64,000 bases of DNA from Phascolarctos cinereus (GCF_002099425.1 NW_018344126.1:3808501-3872500); one strand, 5' to 3'; positions 47,216-58,716 are shown, counted from the first letter of the stretch. A program made the numbers and translations. Notes: generated from the sequence alone by a model not told the origin.

Positions 47216-48341
47216 TGCCCACATACTAAATAAGGAATGTGTTTGCAGTTTGTCAAATTAGATGTTTTGGAAACTTCTACAGAAATTCTAGGCTATTTAA
47301 CATGAATGGCTGTTTTAAATTTAAATATTGATTATCACATTCAGGATTATGGCTTTCAAATATATTCTTAGGAAATATATGAGGTATTTCTTCTTTCTAA
47401 GCAAGTAATGGCCCAGAAAACATTTGAAAGCCAGAAAAATAGTTACTGAGAAGCTTTGTCTGGATTTTGGCAAGTCTGGAGTTGTGTGACATGAGACATT
47501 ATCTTGTGCCGTAGAATACTTGAATTTTTGTCTTTCAATTCCCAAGTATCTCTTCACTCAGTCTCCCTTATTATGACTATCTTAAATCTTCGAACCAAAT
47601 AGGATATACATATTTACTTGTGTTGAAAAGGGTTTTAATGGATAATTCTATGGAATTTGGTCTATATCCCTGAGACCATTTTCCAGGATTTTCCCCCCTC
47701 AAGTTCTTTAAAAAAAAGAAAGAAAGGAAAAAATCAAAGATGTTATTTCTGACATTTGACTTTTGAGGGTATAAATCAATCACTGCAAATTAGCACTGAT
47801 CTTTAGGCCTAAGGCCTGGAAGAAATTAAAGTTAGGCTTAAATTATACTGTGGCCTAAAATTTTAAGTAAAAATTAGAAATGCCATCAATATTTCTGGTA
47901 TTCCTCCGAGTCAAATGTTATCACCATGGTTGGAGAAAATAGCATGTAAGAATAAATTAATCTTGGAAAAATAAAGATTTTTAAAAATGATTTTTAGAAG
48001 AGTAACAAAGGAATCAAGATATGGACATTACATCCTAAGTTTTGTTTTTTTCCCAAAATCAACTAAATAGAAAAATGAATTTCCTTCCCCTATTTAATTT
48101 ACCAAATTCCTATTTTTCACCCATCTTGGAGGGCAGAGCCTCAATTAGTACATCTCATTCTAAGTAATTGCATTGATGGCTAAAAGCTTAGTTCTCTACC
48201 TTAGTGAAATGACTGTGATGGGGGAATTAATGTCCAAGATGGGAAAGAGACTCGATCTCAAGGGTGAGTGTCCTGTGGTGTTTAATCTCTTTTGCTCTAG
48301 TAATATCATCTTATAAAGTTTTAAGCTTAACTAAGAATTTA

Positions 48342-48346
<5 letters not shown>
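47216..48346. other. Unassigned AT-rich intronic DNA
   Basis: No gene or named repeat recognised. Confidence 0.5.

Positions 48347-48426
<80 letters not shown>
48347..48426. repeat. (GA)n microsatellite
   Basis: 80 bases, 40 uninterrupted GA units; a pure purine strand. Likely polymorphic. Confidence 0.97.
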
Positions 48427-48430
<4 letters not shown>

Positions 48431-48726
48431 CTCAAATATTGGCTAACTAGGAAAATATTTAGTGGTTATTTGATAGGTTTTTTTTTCAATAAAAGTAATT
48501 GAAATGTTTTATAAAACATCTGCAAAAAACACCAGCCCCTCCTTAAGAATGTTTTCCAGAGTTCTTGCATTCTCAAAGAATTTTTTAAAAAAATTAAAAA
48601 TTAGTTCCTGAGCTGTGCTTTGAGGATAACATTGATGGTAGTGTCTTTGGCCTTGCTGAACTATATCATTAGATGCCTATTTTCTAGAGGATGAAAATAG
48701 AGGATGAAAGGAAAAACAGATTGAAA

Positions 48727-48800
48727 AGCTGCATAGAGTTATAGAACTAGACCTGAAAGAGACCTCTGAGGCCATCTAGGCTACCCCCTTTATTTTGCAC
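48727..48800 (-). mobile_element. MIR-superfamily fragment, antisense
   Basis: TAGAACTAGACCTGAAAGAG and CTCTGAGGCCATCTAGGCTA match the reversed terminal block of THER-type SINEs. Confidence 0.7.
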
Positions 48801-49270
48801 AAGTAAGGTGACATAAATGTTCAAAGTAAATATGGGGGCAACTTTATTTTAATATGAAACTAATGAAAGAAACTCTCAGTTGAGGATATTGGAACCATTA
48901 GCATCCTTAAGTTGGAAAAATTTAAGCTTTCTCCATGGAGAACAGAGGCTATGTTTACCTGGAGAAAACCAAGACAGTAGAATGAACAAATTAATATGTT
49001 ATGTAATCATAACCTGCATTCTTCATATAAATCCAATCTGGTTATATGGTGTATTTTTTCATGTTGCTTGTAGCCTTTTTACTAGTATTTTATTAAAACT
49101 TTTGTGTAAATATTTATGAAAAATATTGGCCTATGAGTTTCTTTTTCTTCTTTGTCTCTCCCAGGTTTTCATATTAAAACTATATTTCTGGCATAGAAAG
49201 AATTTGATAGGACCACTTATTTTCTAATTCCTTTCTTCCTCTCATCCAGACCCAGATCACTGGGTCTTAA
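48801..49270. other. Unassigned intronic DNA
   Basis: No gene or named repeat recognised. Confidence 0.45.
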
Positions 49271-50060
49271 TCTTTTCTTTTCTCTTCCTCCCCTTCCTCC
49301 CTTCCTTCCTCCTTCCTTCCTTCCTTCCTTCCTTCCTTCTTCTTTTCTTCCTTCCTTCCTTCCTTCCTTCCTTCCTTCCTTCCTTCCTCCTTCCTTCCCT
49401 CCTTCCTTCCTCCTTCCTTCCCTCCTCCTTCCCTCCTTCCTTCCCTCCTCCCTTCCCTCCTTCCTCTCCCTCTTCCTTCCTTCCCTTCCTTCCCTCCTCC
49501 TTCTTCCTTCCTCCCCTCCTCCCTTCCTTCCTCCCTTCCCTCCTTCCTCCCTTCCTCCTTCCTTCCCTCCTTCCTCCCTTCCTTCCCTCCTCCCTTCCTT
49601 CCTCCCTTCCCTCCTCCCTTCCCTCCTTTCCTTCCTTCCCTCCTTCCTTCCTTCCCTCCTTCCTCCCTTCCCTCCTCCCTTCCTTCCTCCCTTCCCTCCT
49701 CCCTTCCCTCCTCCCTTCCCTCCTCCCTTCCCTCCTTCCTCCCTTCCTTCCTTCCTCCTTCCTCCCTTCCTTCCTGCCTCCCTTCCCTCCTTCCCGCCTC
49801 CCTTCCTCCTCCCTTCCTCCCTTCCTTCCTGCCTTCCTTCCCTCCTTCCTTCCCTCCTCCCTTCCCTCCTCCCTTCCCTCCTTCCTTCCCTCCTTCCTTC
49901 CCTCCTTCCTTCCCTCCTTCCTTCCCTCCTTCCTTCCCTCCTTCCTTCCTTCCTTCCTTCCTTCCTTCCTTCCTTCCTTCCTTCCTTCCTTCCTTCCTTC
50001 CTTCCTTCCTTCCTTCCTTCCTTCCTTCCTCCCCTCCTTCCTCCCCTCCTTTTCTCTTTT
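49271..50060. repeat. 790-base polypyrimidine tract, (TTCC)n/(CCCTTCCT)n
   Basis: Only C and T except three single G residues (49776, 49796, 49831). 49271-49775 is 505 bases of pure pyrimidine. Starts as TTCC-type repeats, becomes a mixed CCCTCCTT/CCTTCCT pattern in the middle, and is regular TTCC again at about 49930-50030. Too long and mixed for a single simple repeat unit. Confidence 0.97.
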
Positions 50061-50307
50061 ACCTCATGCCATGTTCTACCCTATGAAGCTGTTTTGCTCT
50101 TTTTACTCTTCCCTCCCCAATTCTTCCTTTCCTCATGAACTCCTCCACTGTCCTCTGCTTGGCCCATCCATTCTCTGCTGAGTTTATTTTCGCACCACAA
50201 TCTTTGTGTGTTTAAGTATGATCTCAACCTACCATTGGCCAATTAAGAATGATGTCAACTTTCCCTACTTCTTCCATTTTATTCTGTACATAATGGTTAG
50301 ACTAAAT
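50061..50307. other. Unassigned
   Basis: No gene or named repeat recognised; pyrimidine-rich at the left edge. Confidence 0.45.
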
Positions 50308-50452
50308 AGGAACATAAATTTAGATCTGGATGGGACCTTAGACACCATCAAGTCCAACCAGTTCATTTTATAGATGAGGAAACTGAGGCCTACAGAGGTC
50401 AAATGACTTGCCTAAAGGTACACAAGTAATAAGTGATGGAGTTAGAATCTTC
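50308..50452 (-). mobile_element. MIR-superfamily SINE (THER-like), antisense
   Basis: AGATCTGGATGGGACCTTAG, ATCAAGTCCAACCAGTTCAT, AGATGAGGAAACTGAGGCCT and AATGACTTGCCTAAAGGTAC. Confidence 0.87.
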
Positions 50453-50719
50453 TTGTGCACACCAATTGTGAAAAATGGTAATTTCTGTCCACTTTTTCCT
50501 CATTCATTTCCTAGTGTATATATTTTCCTTTCTGAAAACCATCAAAATAAGAGAAAACCAGCTCCTGACCCTCTATTTGTCTTAATGCCATCTTGTTTCT
50601 TCTTTCCCTTTTAGAATATAAAAATTTCATCATAATAGCCCTTTCCAGTTGCTCAAATGTATTTTACATTTCTAGATTTCTCTTAACTCCTTTGTTCACA
50701 TTCAGTTACAACCAGGAAT

Positions 50720-51560
50720 TCTCAAACGTTTTCTGTTCCATAAAAAGTTAATTTCTCCCCTTGTAGGATGTTATTCTTACTTGCAGGCCTTTATCTTTTG
50801 CCCTTTAGAATATTGTATTCTGAAATTTACTGTCTTTAAATAGTAACTGACAGGGCTTTTATGATGCTGACTGTGGTTCCTTAGTACTTGAACTCTTTCT
50901 TTCTGGATCCTTAAAGTATATTTTCTTTGACCTGAAAGCTCTGAATTTTGACTCTGATGTTCCTAGGAGTTTTCGTTTGGGAGTTTCTTTTAGGAAGTGA
51001 CTGGTAGGTTCTTTCTATTTTTCTTTGCCCTCTGGTTCTAATGAATCTGAGCATTTTTAATATATGATTTTTAACTGTCCTATCAGCATTTTGTTTTTGT
51101 TCATAGTTTTTAGGGAATCTGATGATTTTTAAATCTTCTCTCCCTTGACCAGTTTTCCTCATCAGTGTCTTTTTTTTTTGTAGATGATATCTTTACATTT
51201 TCTTCTACTTTTTCAAGTTTTTAATTTTGTTATAACATTTCTTATTTTTACACAAAGTTTTTTTACTTCTATTTGCTCTATTCTAGTTTCCAGGAAGTTC
51301 ATTATTGGCCTTCTTTTCTAAGCTACTTATTCTCCTTCCAGTTTATTTTTCAAGAGCTCTTATTTCACTTACATTTTCATTTGTTATGTTTTGCTTCATT
51401 TCTTTCAGATACTCTTTAGGTCATTATGGCCTAGAAATTTTCCTCCCTCTGAATCTACTTTTAGTTGTTATAAAGTTACTGTCTTCTTTTGAATTTGCAT
51501 CTTGGGAATCTCTAGGACCTTAATATGTCTTTATAGTGGTCATTGTATTCTGTTTACTTA
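50720..51560 (-). mobile_element. L1 LINE ORF1 region, antisense
   Basis: A minus-strand frame at 51162-50911 reads MRKTGQGREDLKIIRFPKNY and later KRNSQTKTPRNIRVKIQSFQ ending VKENIL, which aligns with the RRM and C-terminal domains of L1 ORF1p (family: RR.NLRIIG.PE; R.TPRHIIVK...K.KERIL). Text to the right (51180-51530), in reverse, fits the coiled-coil-coding part. Not a complete ORF. Confidence 0.82.
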
Positions 51561-52284
51561 TGTCTCTAGCCTCAGCCCTGGTATTTCTCACAATAATAAG
51601 AAAGTCATCTGAGGTGACCTCCAGGGTCTTACAATTTATGATTCTAGGACTATATTTAAACATTTAATCTTTGTACCTTATGCAACTCTAGAAGGACCAG
51701 GGTTCCCTTTTCCCTAACAATAAGGATTAATTTTCCTAAAAGGCAGCAGAGCTGTCCTTGAGACTTGAGTGGCCTCTGCCTTCTTAGACACAGCTTCTTA
51801 GTCACCTAAGGGCATGAAAAGTTAGGTCCCCTCTAACTTGGAGGATTTCTGAGGACCATAAGAGTCACCATACCTACCCTGCTGATCCAGATGCATTTCT
51901 ATTCAAAATTAGGGTGGAGGGAGAGTACATCCAGAGAAGATATGTACCACAGTATCTTATTGCATATCTTTACTATTCTAGAGCAAAGTAAATTCCCATT
52001 TGTTAATTATTCAGTGACTTGCAAATGCCTTATTTTGTCCCCACATCGAACCTGAATAGGTTACTGATATTAAGCTTGCCTGTAGTAGCAACTTCATAGG
52101 ACTATGTGTTTTGGTGGAGGGATTTCTCACACCAGAAGTTACTCAACCTGGTAAAATTACAGACCTTTTACTTATTCCATCTTCTTGGAGGCCTTTGGCT
52201 ACCCTTAATTTTGGAATTGTACATCACAATGAATTCTACAAATATGTTATGAGTTGTTTTTTGTTTTTTTTAAAGCAGCATTCT
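51561..52284. other. Unassigned intronic DNA
   Basis: No gene or named repeat recognised. Confidence 0.45.
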
Positions 52285-52559
52285 ATGTTAAACAAATAGA
52301 AGATGCTTACTTAATTCTTAAGCAAATATTTCAGATAAAGTTTCACCACTTCTCTCTCCTGCTCTCTTCTCTATTCTTAAAGATAAGAAAATGGAGAACT
52401 GTGTATATGAGATCTCAAGGCAAACAAAGAGAAGCAGAAGAAAAGAATGGGGTTGGGGGTACATTTTGGTATATGGACATATGGATAAATATGATACCTA
52501 TGCTCCAGAGAGACCAAACCTTCATATATTCATATCACAAAGGCAGATATGTACACATG

Positions 52560-52602
<43 letters not shown>

Positions 52603-52690
52603 CTCTTCTTACAAGGCTTCCCTAAATCCTCTCAGATCAGGATGAGATCCTGATGTTTTTCTTTCTTGTGCTTTTAGCTAAATAAGTATT
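52285..52690. repeat. Unclassified interspersed repeat, copy B
   Basis: Second copy of the family at 46858-47215: TTAAGCAAATATTTCAGA at 52318-52335 and TCTCAGATCAGGAT at 52630-52643, with related text between (GAGAACTG near 52392). Carries an internal (AC)n that copy A lacks. Confidence 0.6.
52563..52600. repeat. (AC)n microsatellite
   Basis: About 19 AC units. Confidence 0.95.
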
Positions 52691-54090
52691 TAGTTCTCTA
52701 AACAGCATACCAATGTACATAAAGGATTTTGTTCACAGATACTTAAAACATCCTTACTTACTCTGATAGGTCAATACCAGTGGATGGCATTGATGGATAC
52801 CAGTGTAGCCCTTGGACTATCCATCTGTGATCGATCATTCTCACTGCATAGCCAGCTTACCTCCTTTTCCATAGTACGTGTACTTGATGATGGCTTTTTT
52901 TCCCACTTCTGTTACACAAGTCATTGTTATAATATACTACAGATTAGTTACACCCACCATACATCTTTCCTTTGCCCTTTATATGACCTGTGATTTTGAT
53001 TCTTTTAAAATTCTGGTGTTCTGTGGTTCTGAGCAATTGGTATTAAAAATGTACTTTGTGGCAAGGAGCAGCTTTGGATTATTGAAAGCATTGCACAGTT
53101 TCTCAAATACAACCCAATACATTCTTCTCCTGCCTAATTCTAGGCCCAGCTCATTGTCCATTAAAAGTACCTATGTTTAAGAATAGTTTTGTTCTACCCC
53201 ATTTTCACTGTAGTTATATTTCATCGTTTACTACCTTTGCAACAAAGTTAGCAGTCACTTCACTTTCTTCTTTATATGGTTTGAAAGGTGAAAACTCAAA
53301 ATTAGGGACACAAATTTCCTAGTAAGTTTTGCTCAAGATATTCACAGTATTAGCTTAAAGTCATTGTTGAGAAGAGGTGTGTGGTTATATCTTGTTTGGC
53401 TTCTGCTCTGGAATTAGCTAGGCCGCCAGCTGGGGACAAGCCCTCTTTTCTGCTTTGTTTATATTCATTCCTTACACTTGTCCAGGATGGGAAATGGAAT
53501 AAAGTAGACTTACTGTTCTCAGGACCTAAGTGGACCTATCCACTCCTTGTTACTACTGGGGAACTAGTGTTTGTTACATGTTTGTCAAACTCTTGTCTTT
53601 GGAGTTAATGACAGTAAAATAATTGTGACTACTACGCGGCTAAGTTCTGGAATGTCCACTAAGAAGGGCAGTTGCAAATGAATTGGTCTCTTTGGGAAAC
53701 AGTAATTATTCTCTTAAAGAAAGCCTTACAGGGATGAGACTTTTCAGCAGACATATGAACACACTAATATTAAGGATTAAATACCTTGATATCTGGATGA
53801 AAATGAAGCAGTGCTAAACTTGATCCTGTGAGCTTGGGATTTATGAAGTGGAACAGTTTTTGTACACAACCTTAATTGGCTTTTTGGGGAAAGTGTCATT
53901 GAAATAGATAGCAATAACTTAGAATCATGGTAATATTAACTTAAAGAACATTAAACAGACAAAGAATTAGAAAGTGAACATTGAAACAAGAAAAGAAAAA
54001 CTAAGCTGGGAATAAGTAAGGAGAATAGTATAAGATATTCAAAAAAAGGCAAATGCATGTATTTCAAAATGTGTTTGGTACCGTTCAACT
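52691..54090. other. Unassigned intronic DNA
   Basis: 1.4 kb with no confident repeat call. Open frames of 60-100 codons at 52784-53180 show no known protein features. Confidence 0.45.
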
Positions 54091-54091
54091 A

Positions 54092-54415
54092 TTTGGAGCA
54101 TTGGTATTACAGAGCACTGAATTTGGAATCAAAATTAACATTCAAACATTCAAACAGCTATGCAAATCACTGCCTTTGTGACCCTGACCAAGTCACTTCA
54201 CTTTTGGAAGGGACACTAAGACTGACTTAGAAACCCATGAATAAATCAGAATTCAAGATCTAGTTCTGCTATAAGGCATCAATTCCCTTATCTGAAAGAG
54301 ATATAATAATATTAGCCACTGCTTACCTTATAGGCTTGTTGTAAGAAAGAGTTTTGCAAACTTTAAAGCAGTATATAAATGCATGTTGTTATTATTATTA
54401 TTATTATTATTATAA
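54092..54415 (+). mobile_element. MIR-superfamily SINE (THER1-like) with (ATT)n tail
   Basis: AGAGCACTGAATTTGGAATC, GTGACCCTGACCAAGTCACT, TTATAGGCTTGTTGTAAGAA, GCAAACTTTAAAGCAGTATA and a (TTA) run at 54389-54413. An insert of about 90 bp splits the middle. Confidence 0.8.
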
Positions 54416-56855
54416 GAATGACAGTTATAAAGGGCATAGCACCAGCCCCCAACTGTCTAAGCTCTCCCTTTTTCTAGGTTGGTTCTGGCCCTCTCACCCC
54501 AATCTATGCATTTTTGACAGGTTTAGGTGATCCCCCAGAAGTGGTGGGTACATGACTAAGACATTGCTCACGACTTACTCTCAGGATAACCTTGATGTAA
54601 GAAGATATACTCCTGCTAGCTACTTCTGTGGCTTTTGGGGCCCCATCAGTGTTTCTCATTTACACAAATCAGTCACAATGATGCCATTAACTCTTAAACA
54701 GGAAGGATTTACTAAACAAGAAGGCAGAAGTAAATATTCTCATAATAGAATATTTACTATATAGGATGCAACTTCAGGAATTTTTTTTAAATCCACCCAC
54801 AAGCCTAGGTCTCATTCTCTCACCAATATATACAATATACATGGAAGTAGAGGGCACAAACTTATGGAAACCTAGCACTTGTGAAATGTGAGGAAGAAAA
54901 CCCATATGTCTAGAGCAGGTCAAAATTCTAGACTGTATGGGTAGATGTCTGTGGTCTCTTTAGGAAACAGTCTATGCCATCAGCCTTATACTGTAAGCCT
55001 AAGGTCTACAGAACTTCCCAGGTCTGTACCACTTGGTTAGGTGTTTATGCAGTGTGACATTGTCTCAGTAAAAAGCAGTTCACATTAATCCTGGATCTGC
55101 AAAGCTACTCAGGTCTTGCTATCCTATCAACTTTAAGGAGTTTTCATTTCTTTAGCCATAAAGAGCAGTTTAGGGCAACGTAGGCAGATCTTTGAGGAGT
55201 TTCCTGTCTTTCAAGCTGTGGAAGATACTAGAGAGCAAGACAGCCTTTTCCTTAGCCATCTCTTCGTGCAGAGCAGGGGATTCTCCTTTCCTTGATTTCT
55301 TTCCTTTCCACAAGCAGAACACTTCCCCGATCAAATCAGCGCCCTACGTCACCAGGAGAGCCTCTAGTCAATTGGTTTCAACTCTGGCAGCTCTTCAGCT
55401 CCATAGACTTCTTTCTTTCTTCCCTTCTCTGGCCTCTGAAATCTTGGCTTCTGCCAACATTTTTTTCTTAGTGGTCTCTCTCGTTTGTTAGCTTCTCCCA
55501 TCCTTCTTCTTTACTCTGTTTTCTCATTTGCTGACTCCTCATCTTCTGACCTGGATTCAAGTGGTGAGCCATCTCTTAACTCAGACTGAGTAATCTACAA
55601 TCTGTGTTTCTCAGATGAGGACAGATACAGCTTTCCTGTAGTCCCCAGACATTTCTTTGATTTAGTCTGTCCCTAACTCTTACCAGCAATATCTTTCAGA
55701 ATCCTGAAAACAATCGTTTTCAAGTTAATTGCTGGGAAACAGTAAACCCGTTGCCATCTTTACCATCACTCAGTACCTTTCCCTCTATATAGAGCTGTTC
55801 TCTCTCAGCCCATCTGAGAACTTTTATCTGAGGAGCTGCTTTTCTCTTGAATTTTATCAGCACAGCCTGTGTTTTTCCTCATCCTTCTTTTCTCATTTCA
55901 CACAAAATGTCCTTTTCCTTTCCTGTTATCAAATAAAATATCCACAGAAGAAAGGCACAGTGCATTACATAAGTACTAAGATTTTTAGAATTTACGAAGA
56001 CATCAGCATTGGTCTCTGGGCTGTATAGTCCAACAGTCTGTGTACTTTTCCCACAGAGACTTTCACTGTTCATTTTAATTCCCAAAAGACATTGCATCAA
56101 ATTTAAATGTTTAATGAATCAACAAACATTTGTTCACTAGCGGCTTCCTGCTTTACATAAGTAACTAACACTATGTTTATAATGTAGCCCTTCTTTGATA
56201 TCATAATGATGCCAACAATATTATTACTCAGCATCTGTACTATTCCTAATGGATTTTATAAAATGTGTGTGCGCATATGCAGATATAATGTATTCTGAAA
56301 AGGGAAGAAAAGTCCCAGCCTTGAAATCATCACTTTCATTGTTCACTTTTGCTGAGTCTGAATGTAACAATCTTAGGACATTAAGATTGTAACTGTTAGA
56401 TTAATGCTAGGAGGTATTAGCTCTGTGCTGGCATATTGCATTAATGGTTCCATGAGTTCAATCAAATACACTGCCTCCAGTGTCTTTGGGTAATAGTATT
56501 TAGTACATATCAAATGGACTGCTGAGAAAGATGAAATACAAGCTTGTGTAGTATCTTTGAGTTGAAAAAACTGGTAACAAAATTATTTTCTTGCTGATAT
56601 CTATGTTATTTATTAACCTTTGTGTAGTCACTTTATGGTACAGACGCAGCTATAGATTTTCACTCTTGCTAAAGTAGAATGTGTCTTAGGGACATCTAGG
56701 AATGGTATGGTTGAATAGAGCAGAAAGAAAATGTTCTTGTAAAAATCTTTGAGTCAGATAATAATATTAGGGTACACTCTGAAGACAGCCAGAGAGAAAA
56801 ATTGAGCTTGTGGACTAAACTTGGGTTTTTTTGTTGGGTTTTTTTTTTTTGGCAG
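54416..56855. other. Unclassified block before the COMMD10 exon
   Basis: 2.4 kb. The part at 54440-55880 is pyrimidine-rich, somewhat GC-richer than its flanks and could be an old repeat I do not recognise. A short reversed L2-terminus piece (AATCAACAAACATTTGTTCA) lies near 56118. No exon recognised. Confidence 0.4.
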
Positions 56856-56915
56856 AACTTGGAGAAAGTTTGTATGGAATTCAACCACAAGGAGTTGTTT
56901 GAGTTCTATAACAAG
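56856..56915 (+). CDS. COMMD10: COMMD10, penultimate coding exon (COMM domain C-terminal part)
   Basis: Seen: a 60-bp open exon translating as NLEKVCMEFNHKELFEFYNK. It is preceded by a T-rich tract and acceptor (TTTTTTTTTTGGCAG) and followed by donor AAG|GTCTGT. The exon is a whole number of codons, so both boundaries fit phase 0. Known: human COMMD10, about 202 residues, ends (from memory) in SLEKVLVEFSHKELFDFYNK followed by LETIQAQLDSLT, so this exon and the next reproduce its C-terminus with only a few conservative changes. COMMD proteins form the hetero-decameric ring of the Commander complex (with CCDC22, CCDC93 and the retriever subunits), which recycles membrane cargo from endosomes; the C-terminal COMM domain mediates subunit pairing. 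Inferred: a normal, expressed exon, because both splice sites and the reading frame are intact and introns are retained, which argues against a processed copy. The first codon could be split with the upstream exon, which I could not find in the window. Confidence 0.93.
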
Positions 56916-57642
56916 GTCTGTATTTTTTAAAAGGACTTTTGATATATGGTATTTTAAGTTTCCTTTACTTTATAAATTTGTGTTTTTAAATACTCAATTA
57001 TGAAGTGGTGTATGCTCAACTTCCCTTGTAAACACCTTATGTTTCACAGTGGGAAACGTTGCCTAAATGAATAAAATCTGACAAAAGCAGGAAGAAGATG
57101 GAAGTGGTTTTAATTAAAGCAGTGGGATTGTTAATCCACATGTAAAACATTAACTAAAGAGGCATGTATTCACAGTCTTTCTGATCTTTTATGTATAGGT
57201 AATGTTGAAATAGCCTCATTTCAGTGCTGAGGATGGAGGAGTGATATAGGAGACAAGATGAAGATTCAGCTTTGAACACATTCAGTGTTCTGTAAAAATA
57301 CTGATTTTAAAATCTAGCAAAAAATAGTACCTCTCTGCCCCCCTTTTAAAACCTTGTTATTATGCAGTAATAATTTACCAGAAAAACAGCTGGACACATT
57401 AAAAACAGTAACATTTAGGCAATCTTTTAAAAATTGAACAGCAAAGTTACAGCACTAAATTCTAAACTCTTCATAAAAAACAAAGTGTATTCATGAGTGG
57501 TGGGGTTTTTTATTGCTTTGTGAATGGATTTCATATGCATGGTTGTTGACATAGTTTTTTCTATTCTATTTGCATGTTTTTAAACAAGGTTTCACATGAA
57601 TTTTTTACCCCCTCTTCTTTTTCTCTTTTTTCTTGTAAATAG
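56916..57642 (+). other. COMMD10: Last intron of COMMD10
   Basis: A 727-bp GT-AG intron between the two recognised exons. AT-rich, with no identified repeat. The 3' end has a strong polypyrimidine tract of about 30 bases before TAG. Confidence 0.88.
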
Positions 57643-57681
57643 CTAGAGACCATGCAAGCACAGCTGGATTCCCTTATGTGA
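57643..57681 (+). CDS. COMMD10: COMMD10, terminal coding exon with stop codon
   Basis: Seen: after a long pyrimidine tract and the acceptor TTGTAAATAG, the frame continues from the previous exon as LETMQAQLDSLM and stops at TGA. Known: human COMMD10 ends LETIQAQLDSLT at the same place, so length and position of the stop agree with the family. These residues form the end of the last helix of the COMM domain. The exon lies 727 bp downstream of the penultimate exon, in the same phase and strand. The final residue (M instead of T) and one internal I-to-M change are the only differences from the remembered human peptide. Identification is secure because the two exons match in order, orientation and phase. 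Confidence 0.93.
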   Translation, partial: LETMQAQLDSLM

Positions 57682-57945
57682 TGTTTTCGAAGACTGTTTT
57701 TTCCATCGCACTCCTGCCACCTCATTATTTTATATTGAAGATAGATTGCCAAACTGTGTTTTCTGAAGGACTCAGTGACTTTCTTCCTGTAAAATTATAT
57801 GGCTTATCTCTTCTTAGACCAGTCACATTAGCCAAGGGAGATTGTTGTTAAGAGTATTGTAGTTCTAATTGACTTTCTCTTGGTTTTTTGAGTCAATAGC
57901 CATTGTTGAGAACACTTTTTATTAAAAAGAAAACAAAAGCTAATA
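57682..57945 (+). other. COMMD10: COMMD10 3' UTR (probable)
   Basis: AT-rich sequence directly after the COMMD10 stop codon, without any recognised repeat. The 3' limit is inferred from the poly(A) signal at 57921; the real cleavage point is not determinable from sequence alone. Confidence 0.6.
57921..57926 (+). promoter_or_regulatory. COMMD10: Candidate poly(A) signal ATTAAA for COMMD10
   Basis: ATTAAA, the commonest variant hexamer, lies 240 bases after the stop. It is followed about 30 bases on by a U/GU-rich stretch (TTGTTTTACTCTTCTATTG), the expected layout for cleavage near 57940. No canonical AATAAA occurs between the stop and this point. Confidence 0.55.
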
Positions 57946-58334
57946 CCATATTGTTTTACTCTTCTATTGTTTTTATTGCCCAAAAATTGTTCACTTTTAC
58001 ATGCTTGATGACATCTTATATATTTATGTGGTCCCAATGATAAAATTTACAGTGTGGATATTAGCAGAATATAAAACTTAAGTAGTCACAGTAGCAGTAA
58101 TAGAAACCAACCAACCACACATACAAGTACTGATATTATTATAATCCTTGTACGTAATAAGAATTATATGTAGTTAGAAAATAGTTGGGGAAAGAAATTT
58201 GGCATTTTATACTAAAATATTATAAGAGAGTAGTAGTCTCACATTATATAATTTTATATGCTATCAGGTTTTTAGGTTTTGTTTTGGTTTGGTTTGGGTT
58301 TTTTTTTTTTGGCCAGATATAATGTTCTACTATT
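57946..58334. other. Unassigned, immediately downstream of COMMD10
   Basis: AT-rich. A GGTTTTGTTTTGGTTTGG run near 58275-58310 is simple sequence. Confidence 0.45.
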
Positions 58335-58470
58335 CATTCATTCAGTCAGTCAGTCATGAAACAATTTCTCTCCTTCTATGTGCCCAGGCACTGCACGAAG
58401 CACCAAAGATACAAAGAAAGCAGAAGACAGTCCCTGCCCTCAAGGAGCTCACAGTCTAATGGACTGTGTC
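58335..58470 (-). mobile_element. L2 3' end, antisense
   Basis: CATTCAGTCAGTCAGTCATG, GTGCCCAGGCACTGCACGAA, GCAGAAGACAGTCCCTGCCC and CAAGGAGCTCACAGTCTAAT. Confidence 0.88.
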
Positions 58471-58716
58471 TTCATATTGCAAATCAGTATTCAGTGATAG
58501 GTAGCGTGAGAGAAGGATTCAAAGTGGATTGCTAAGAAAATTAATGTGTTAGCTTATTAATTAACAAATGTTAACACTTGAATAGGCATCACTGAGTATT
58601 TCTACTTTGGCTGCTTTTTCCAATTTTCTGTTAGCTTAGTCAATATAATTTTTTTATCATTAGAACTAGCTGAAGTGAAGTTCACAGTGACTTAATTTGC
58701 CTCAGTTGTCTGTGAG

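Larger units (their letters stand above)
1..56855 (+). other. COMMD10: Large COMMD10 intron (3' portion)
   Basis: Inferred from the COMMD10 exon that begins at 56856. I scanned by eye for the preceding coding segment (the part matching QMAHSAQAKLKSPQAVLQLG in human) and did not find it, so the intron probably extends beyond the left edge. The human gene is known to span roughly 200 kb with few exons, so a 57-kb intron piece is plausible. The content is old repeats and AT-rich unassigned DNA. Confidence 0.7.

Noticed and set aside
49271-50060. CRISPR-like or structured repeat array
   Set aside because: The repeats are simple pyrimidine units without spacers; it is low-complexity expansion in a vertebrate intron.
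52254-52645. Overlapping open frames of 123 and 84 codons
   Set aside because: They run through an (AC)n microsatellite, giving Thr-His repeats, and show no protein family features.
54440-55880. Possible old LTR element
   Set aside because: Pyrimidine-rich and repeat-like in feel, but I could see neither paired terminal repeats nor any retroviral protein, so no element is claimed.
1-56855. Earlier COMMD10 exons
   Set aside because: Scanned by eye for sequence encoding the preceding COMM-domain residues between good splice sites and found none; a spliced alignment would be decisive.
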